Source: Acidimicrobiaceae bacterium (GTDB taxonomy: Bacteria > Actinomycetota > Acidimicrobiia > Acidimicrobiales > Aldehydirespiratoraceae). Taken from it: a DNA stretch of 64,000 nucleotides. The notes below the pieces were generated by a model. It had not been told where the DNA came from. It saw nothing but the letters and a program-made list of their open reading frames with translations, and did not search any database. Below, piece after piece: positions 60,519 through 64,000 of the stretch; within the stretch, counting starts at the first letter, position 1, and each line of letters opens with the position of its first letter. The translations under genes and the position numbers were made by a program. The stretch covers positions 1 to 64,000 of the forward strand of contig VXYK01000061.1 of assembly GCA_009845995.1 (NCBI GenBank). Direction: 5' to 3'.

Positions 60519-61924
60519 GCCTCGCAGATGCACCCTGGTCTGTGCGGCGCGGTGTTGTTCTGTTTGTTGGTGCAACCCTGCTGATGTCCGGTTGCGGAGG
60601 CGACTCTGCCGACCGCACCGATGACAGTTCTCCGTCGGCACCCGATACGACCGTATCGATCGAGACAACCGTGTCGCCCGACGCGACCGCCCCGGAACCG
60701 ACCACCACTACAACAACAGCGGCACCACCGACCACCACAGCCGCGCCAGCCATCACCACAACCACAGAGCCACCCACCACCACAGAGCCCGAAAGACACG
60801 AGGAAGCGCCACTGCTGTTCGATCTCCTCGTGGCAGACGGCGAGTGGTATCCGGGGACTGCGGGCGATGTGCTGCGCGCAACCTTGCGCTCCGGTCCGGG
60901 TATCGAACACGGCGAGGTTGCGATGATCACCGTGCCAAGGCTGGCCATCGAGGGCACGGGCGCTATACGAACCGATGACCAGGAGGGTGCCTGGCGCGAG
61001 CTGAAGGTGGGTCACCGACGAACCGGCTGGGTGGAAGCGGACCGATTGGAGATCAACTTCGCCGCGCAGACCTCCTATTTCGACGACCCCTGCGCCACAG
61101 TCGGCACAACCGTTGGCCCCGCACCGGTAAGCGGGGCGACCGGAGTCACCGACAGCGATGCGCGTGTCGACCATGTGGCACAGATGTGGCACCTGCTCGG
61201 GCCGGGATGTGATCGTCTGCACATCGCTTTCGGCAGCGCGTGGGACTACGACAGCGGGGGTCCACTGGCCGCTGCCCTCCCGGAAGATCTGACCATTGAG
61301 GCCTTCGGCACTTGGGCACGGATCAGCGTTGCAGGACTCGAAGCGGCACGTCTCGACGCCGCATCCGAGGACAGTTGGAACCTCACTTCCATCGTGGCGC
61401 GCCCGACGGACGGCACGTTTGTGATCGACGTCTACGCGCCTCAGCCGTCACTGTTCGCAGCACAGAGGTTGAGCAACCCAGCTCGTCTGCTGGTCGACGT
61501 CATTCCCGCTCCAGGCACCGGCGACGACCCTTCGGCTCCGCCCACACCGCAACTCCACGCCAGTTCGAGCAGCTTTGTGGTCTGGCCCGGCGAGCTCGAC
61601 CAACAAAACCCGGCCGAGGTCGCCCTACCTCTGACGGTGCGCGGCTACTCCAGTTGGTTCGAATCTGCGGGCATTGTTGAGATACACCACTCCGACGGAA
61701 CCGCCGCCACTGCCGCGGTCACCGGACCGCAGATCTTCAATCCGGTTGTCGGCAACAGTTGGGGCGTCACCGCCACCGGCTGGCTCGAGTCCTGGGGCAC
61801 CTTCGTGTTCACGATCGACGACCTTGAGCCAGGGGAATACCGATTGCGAGTCGGCGAGTATCCCCCAGTCGACGACAGCGAATTCGTCGGCGTGACCATC
61901 CCCTTGAAAGTGTCAGTGCCATGA
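60515..61924 (+). CDS. Lipoprotein with Thr/Pro-rich linker and C-terminal Gmad2-like domain
   Basis: A 469-residue exported lipoprotein (lipobox LMSGC) with a Thr/Pro-rich linker to about residue 95. Then come an SH3-like part (DVLRATLRSGPGIEHGEVAMI, ending in HRRTGWVEADRLEI), a middle beta-rich domain reminiscent of AMIN-type domains (residues about 215-330), and a C-terminal immunoglobulin-like domain of the Gmad2 type (from about 345). It is coupled by ATGA overlaps on both sides to metabolic genes, which is unusual for a cell-surface protein. Its role may be envelope binding; the exact function is unknown. Confidence 0.72.
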   Translation: MSLADAPWSVRRGVVLFVGATLLMSGCGGDSADRTDDSSPSAPDTTVSIETTVSPDATAPEPTTTTTTAAPPTTTAAPAITTTTEPPTTTEPERHEEAPLLFDLLVADGEWYPGTAGDVLRATLRSGPGIEHGEVAMITVPRLAIEGTGAIRTDDQEGAWRELKVGHRRTGWVEADRLEINFAAQTSYFDDPCATVGTTVGPAPVSGATGVTDSDARVDHVAQMWHLLGPGCDRLHIAFGSAWDYDSGGPLAAALPEDLTIEAFGTWARISVAGLEAARLDAASEDSWNLTSIVARPTDGTFVIDVYAPQPSLFAAQRLSNPARLLVDVIPAPGTGDDPSAPPTPQLHASSSSFVVWPGELDQQNPAEVALPLTVRGYSSWFESAGIVEIHHSDGTAATAAVTGPQIFNPVVGNSWGVTATGWLESWGTFVFTIDDLEPGEYRLRVGEYPPVDDSEFVGVTIPLKVSVP

Positions 61925-63219
61925 GTCTGACGGCAGCGATCGATGTCGGGACCACGACGGTCCGCGCCGCGGTGTTTGACGGTGAGGGTGAACGCCTCAG
62001 CATCGCCCGTTCCACTCTGGGTTCTCGGCATCCTTTCGCCGGTGCCGTTGAGCAGGACCCCGACGAGCTTGTCAGCACCGCTATCGACGTGTTCAACAGG
62101 AGTTTGGCGGAGGCCGACCTCCAAGCAGCCGATATTGACGCGTTGGGTATCACCAACCAACGGTCCAGCGTTGTCGCCTGGGACGGAGACACCGGGCACG
62201 CTCTGCGGCCGCTGATCGGCTGGCAGGACACTCGCACCGCTGAGCGCGTTGCGGAGTTCGTGTCTGCCGGAATCCCCCTCAACACTTCGGCCTCGTGCAC
62301 CAAACTCGAGTGGCTGATGGCCAATGACGACTCTGTCGCCGACGCTTCTGCCAACAACAGCCTTCGCTTCGGGACCGTCGACACGTGGCTGAGTTGGGCG
62401 TTGAGCGGGGGTGCTGTCCACGTGACCGATCCCTCGAACGCAGGAGCGACCGGCTGTTACGATTTGTACGGCGGCGACTGGTCAAACGATGTACTGGCCT
62501 TGTTCGGTGTGCCTCGCGAAGCAATGGCAACTGTTGTGGCGTCTGATGAGATAGCGGGTCTTTGCGATCCAGAACTCGTCGGCGCGGCTATCCCGCTGGC
62601 GGCCCGGTGCGGGGACCAGATGGCTGCGTGCATGGCCCACGGCATGGTTGACGGGACTGCGAAACTCACGCTCGGTACCTCAGGGATGCTTGATGTCGGC
62701 ACCGGTTCGACGATTGCCGATGCCCCCGACGGGTGTTACGCATTGCCGTTGTGGAGGCGAACCGTCGACGGGGCGCTTGTCGACGAGTTCTTGGTGGAGG
62801 GCTCGATCCTGACCGCGGGTTCGGTGATCGAGTGGCTCATCCGAGCCGGATTGCTGGATCGCGTCGAGCAGCTGGACGAAGCCGCCGCGTCCGGTTCGCC
62901 CGGAATAGAGTTCGTGCCCTCATTCGCAGGACTCGGTTCACCTCACCAGGATCCCGAGGCTCGGGGCGCGGTGCGTGGGATCGGGCTGGAGACCACGGCC
63001 GCCGACATCGTCCTCGGTGCGCTCACAGGAATCGCTACTCGGGTAGCTGAGTTGACAGCGCACATGGGCGTTACAGATCCGCTTTTGGTCGACGGCGGGT
63101 TGAGCCAGTCGCAAGTGCTGCTCGAAGCCATACAGGAGAGCACCGGTCTGGAAATTCGCCCCGCTCGTGATCACGAGACAACCGTGCGCGGCATCGCCCT
63201 GCTCGCCGTACCCGATTGA
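61921..63219 (+). CDS. FGGY-family carbohydrate kinase, glycerol kinase-like
   Basis: Sugar/polyol kinase of the FGGY family. AAIDVGTTTVRAAVFD is the phosphate-1 motif (residues 5-20), GITNQRSSVVAWD and GWQDTRTAE the substrate side, KLTLGTSGMLDVGTG the second phosphate motif, and LLVDGGLSQSQVLLE the adenosine motif. At 432 residues it is shorter than typical glycerol kinase (about 500), lacking some C-terminal segments. Position with glpD makes glycerol the best guess, though glpK identity is not certain. Its last 49 bases overlap the convergent TetR gene. Confidence 0.78.
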   Translation: MSLTAAIDVGTTTVRAAVFDGEGERLSIARSTLGSRHPFAGAVEQDPDELVSTAIDVFNRSLAEADLQAADIDALGITNQRSSVVAWDGDTGHALRPLIGWQDTRTAERVAEFVSAGIPLNTSASCTKLEWLMANDDSVADASANNSLRFGTVDTWLSWALSGGAVHVTDPSNAGATGCYDLYGGDWSNDVLALFGVPREAMATVVASDEIAGLCDPELVGAAIPLAARCGDQMAACMAHGMVDGTAKLTLGTSGMLDVGTGSTIADAPDGCYALPLWRRTVDGALVDEFLVEGSILTAGSVIEWLIRAGLLDRVEQLDEAAASGSPGIEFVPSFAGLGSPHQDPEARGAVRGIGLETTAADIVLGALTGIATRVAELTAHMGVTDPLLVDGGLSQSQVLLEAIQESTGLEIRPARDHETTVRGIALLAVPD

Positions 63220-63824
63220 GGGGGTTCTACCAAACCGTCGAGCACCATGGCCAACGCATGGTTGATCAACTCATCGCGGCCGAGCAGTCCCAGCAAAGAG
63301 ATCTGTTGGATTGCGCCCGAGATCGTGCTGACAACCACCCGGGCACTAGGCGCTGAACTGATTTCGCCTCTAATGACCGCCCTCTCAAAGACCTCAGCCA
63401 TAGCTGCGACAGGAGGTTCCACATGGCGCCGGAGCGTGTCTTGGAAGAGCGATGGTTGGAGTCGAAATTCAGCTGTGATAGCAGGGAGGCCGCGAAGGAA
63501 ATCTGGGCGGAGGGTGAGATCGACGTGTTGGGTGACCACCGCTCGCAGATCACTTCGAAGATCGCCAAGATCAGGTGCTTCAAAGGTAATGACATCATCG
63601 AACAACGCATCTCGCACAAGTTCTGCTTTCGAGGACCAGGTGCGGTTGATGTACCGGCGATAGAGTCCCGCTTCTGTAGCGACCGCCTCCAGGGTCATCC
63701 GTTCGTATCCGGTGGAGATGAGCACCGCACGAGTGGCTTCCAATATGGCCCTTCGGTTTGCTGTGTTCGGTGGGCGTCCCGGGCCTCGCTGTTCTTTGAG
63801 ATCAGTTTGGGTTTCGCTAGCCAC
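63171..63824 (-). CDS. TetR-family transcriptional regulator
   Basis: A 217-residue TetR regulator. The N-terminal helix-turn-helix is at about residues 24-70 (ILEATRAVLISTGYERMTLEAV, with recognition helix AGLYRRYINRTWSSK), and the variable helical ligand domain follows. It is convergent with and overlaps the kinase gene, and divergent from the lipoprotein at 63919, whose promoter it could control; regulation of the glpD operon is the other possibility. Confidence 0.82.
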   Translation of the reverse strand: MASETQTDLKEQRGPGRPPNTANRRAILEATRAVLISTGYERMTLEAVATEAGLYRRYINRTWSSKAELVRDALFDDVITFEAPDLGDLRSDLRAVVTQHVDLTLRPDFLRGLPAITAEFRLQPSLFQDTLRRHVEPPVAAMAEVFERAVIRGEISSAPSARVVVSTISGAIQQISLLGLLGRDELINHALAMVLDGLVEPPQSGTASRAMPRTVVS

Positions 63825-63852
63825 ACGCCCAGGTTAGCTGCCCATGGCAATA

Positions 63853-63882
63853 TTGTCCCCGAACGAGACATATGGGTATACT
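63853..63882 (+). promoter_or_regulatory. Promoter of the terminal lipoprotein gene
   Basis: TTGTCC (63853-63858) and TATACT (63877-63882) are 18 bases apart, in the 94-base divergent gap after the TetR start. The ATG at 63919 follows 36 bases beyond the -10, with its own GGGGGGA ribosome binding site. Confidence 0.55.
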
Positions 63883-63918
63883 CCGCTGTTGAGTTCGTAC
63901 TGACACCCTGGGGGGACA

Positions 63919-64000
63919 ATGACTCGCAAACGACCGAACACGATCTTGCGCCTGCTGGCGCTTCTGCTCAGCTTCTTGTTGCTGGCCGCAGCCTGCGGTG
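63919..64000 (+). CDS. Lipoprotein, 5' end only (runs off the window)
   Basis: ATG-63919 follows a strong GGGGGGA site and begins a basic, then highly hydrophobic signal peptide (TRKRPNTILRLLALLL) ending in the lipobox LLAAAC followed by Gly at the window edge. Only 27 codons are visible. The style matches the other ABC substrate-binding lipoproteins in this window, so a binding protein is the likely identity. Confidence 0.7.
   Translation, partial: MTRKRPNTILRLLALLLSFLLLAAACG

Overview
The window is high-GC, gene-dense bacterial chromosome. It most likely comes from a free-living, probably aquatic actinobacterium, and Acidimicrobiia is my best guess. The reasons are the many exported lipoproteins with an A-A-C-G lipobox followed by Asp/Ser- or Thr-rich linkers, MmpL and DUF3179 genes, an actinobacterial-type LexA box, UvrD2-like and HAD-IG genes, and many start codons lying only 6-8 bases after a TAnnnT -10 box, as on leaderless mRNAs. 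The taxonomy is inferred from gene style, not from a marker gene. I found no rRNA, tRNA, CRISPR array or complete insertion sequence.

Layout. 1-4.8 kb: a large helicase/N6-adenine methyltransferase with a 13-C tract at its 5' end and an (AG)12 tract that separates the target-recognition end into another frame. 5-14.3 kb: a truncated 3-hydroxyacyl-CoA dehydrogenase, a DHA2-type exporter, a UvrD2-like helicase, an amino-acid-type binding lipoprotein, LexA-box dinB and a HAD 5'-nucleotidase. 14.4-18.2 kb: MmpL transporter plus DUF3179 lipoprotein. 18.2-19.3 kb: a small operon with its own promoter, encoding an exported glycine-zipper protein, a two-helix membrane protein and a lipoprotein. The start of its first gene is broken by a 40-base hairpin insertion between direct repeats. 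19.5-25.9 kb: acyl-CoA ligase, an EF-hand effector-like protein, a decayed nucleotidyl cyclase, a class II aldolase and a helix-turn-helix/nucleotidyltransferase toxin-antitoxin pair with a palindromic operator.

26.0-27.5 kb is a gene graveyard: an L-fuconate dehydratase start fused to a frameshifted, active-site-mutated short-chain dehydrogenase, then a deleted phytanoyl-CoA dioxygenase-like gene. 27.5-40.2 kb: an SHMT-like enzyme, an anchored GH3 hydrolase, a haloalkane dehalogenase and a complete alpha-glucoside locus (GH13 enzyme, binding protein, two permeases, and a convergent MsmX/UgpC-type ATPase), then an Abhydrolase_10 lipoprotein. 40.2-48.6 kb: engB, P450, SDR, dienelactone hydrolase, TauD-type dioxygenase, a HigBA-like toxin-antitoxin pair, sulfotransferase and MFS transporter.

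48.6-57.5 kb: a LysR regulator divergent from sarcosine oxidase soxB-soxD-soxA-soxG, then malate synthase G and ogt. Sarcosine demethylation, glyoxylate use and alkylation repair fit together as methylated-amine catabolism. 57.5-63.8 kb: a tightly overlapping glpD / alkyl-DHAP-synthase-like oxidase / lipoprotein / FGGY kinase operon with a convergent TetR regulator, suggesting glycerol-3-phosphate or ether-lipid metabolism. The window ends inside a lipoprotein gene.
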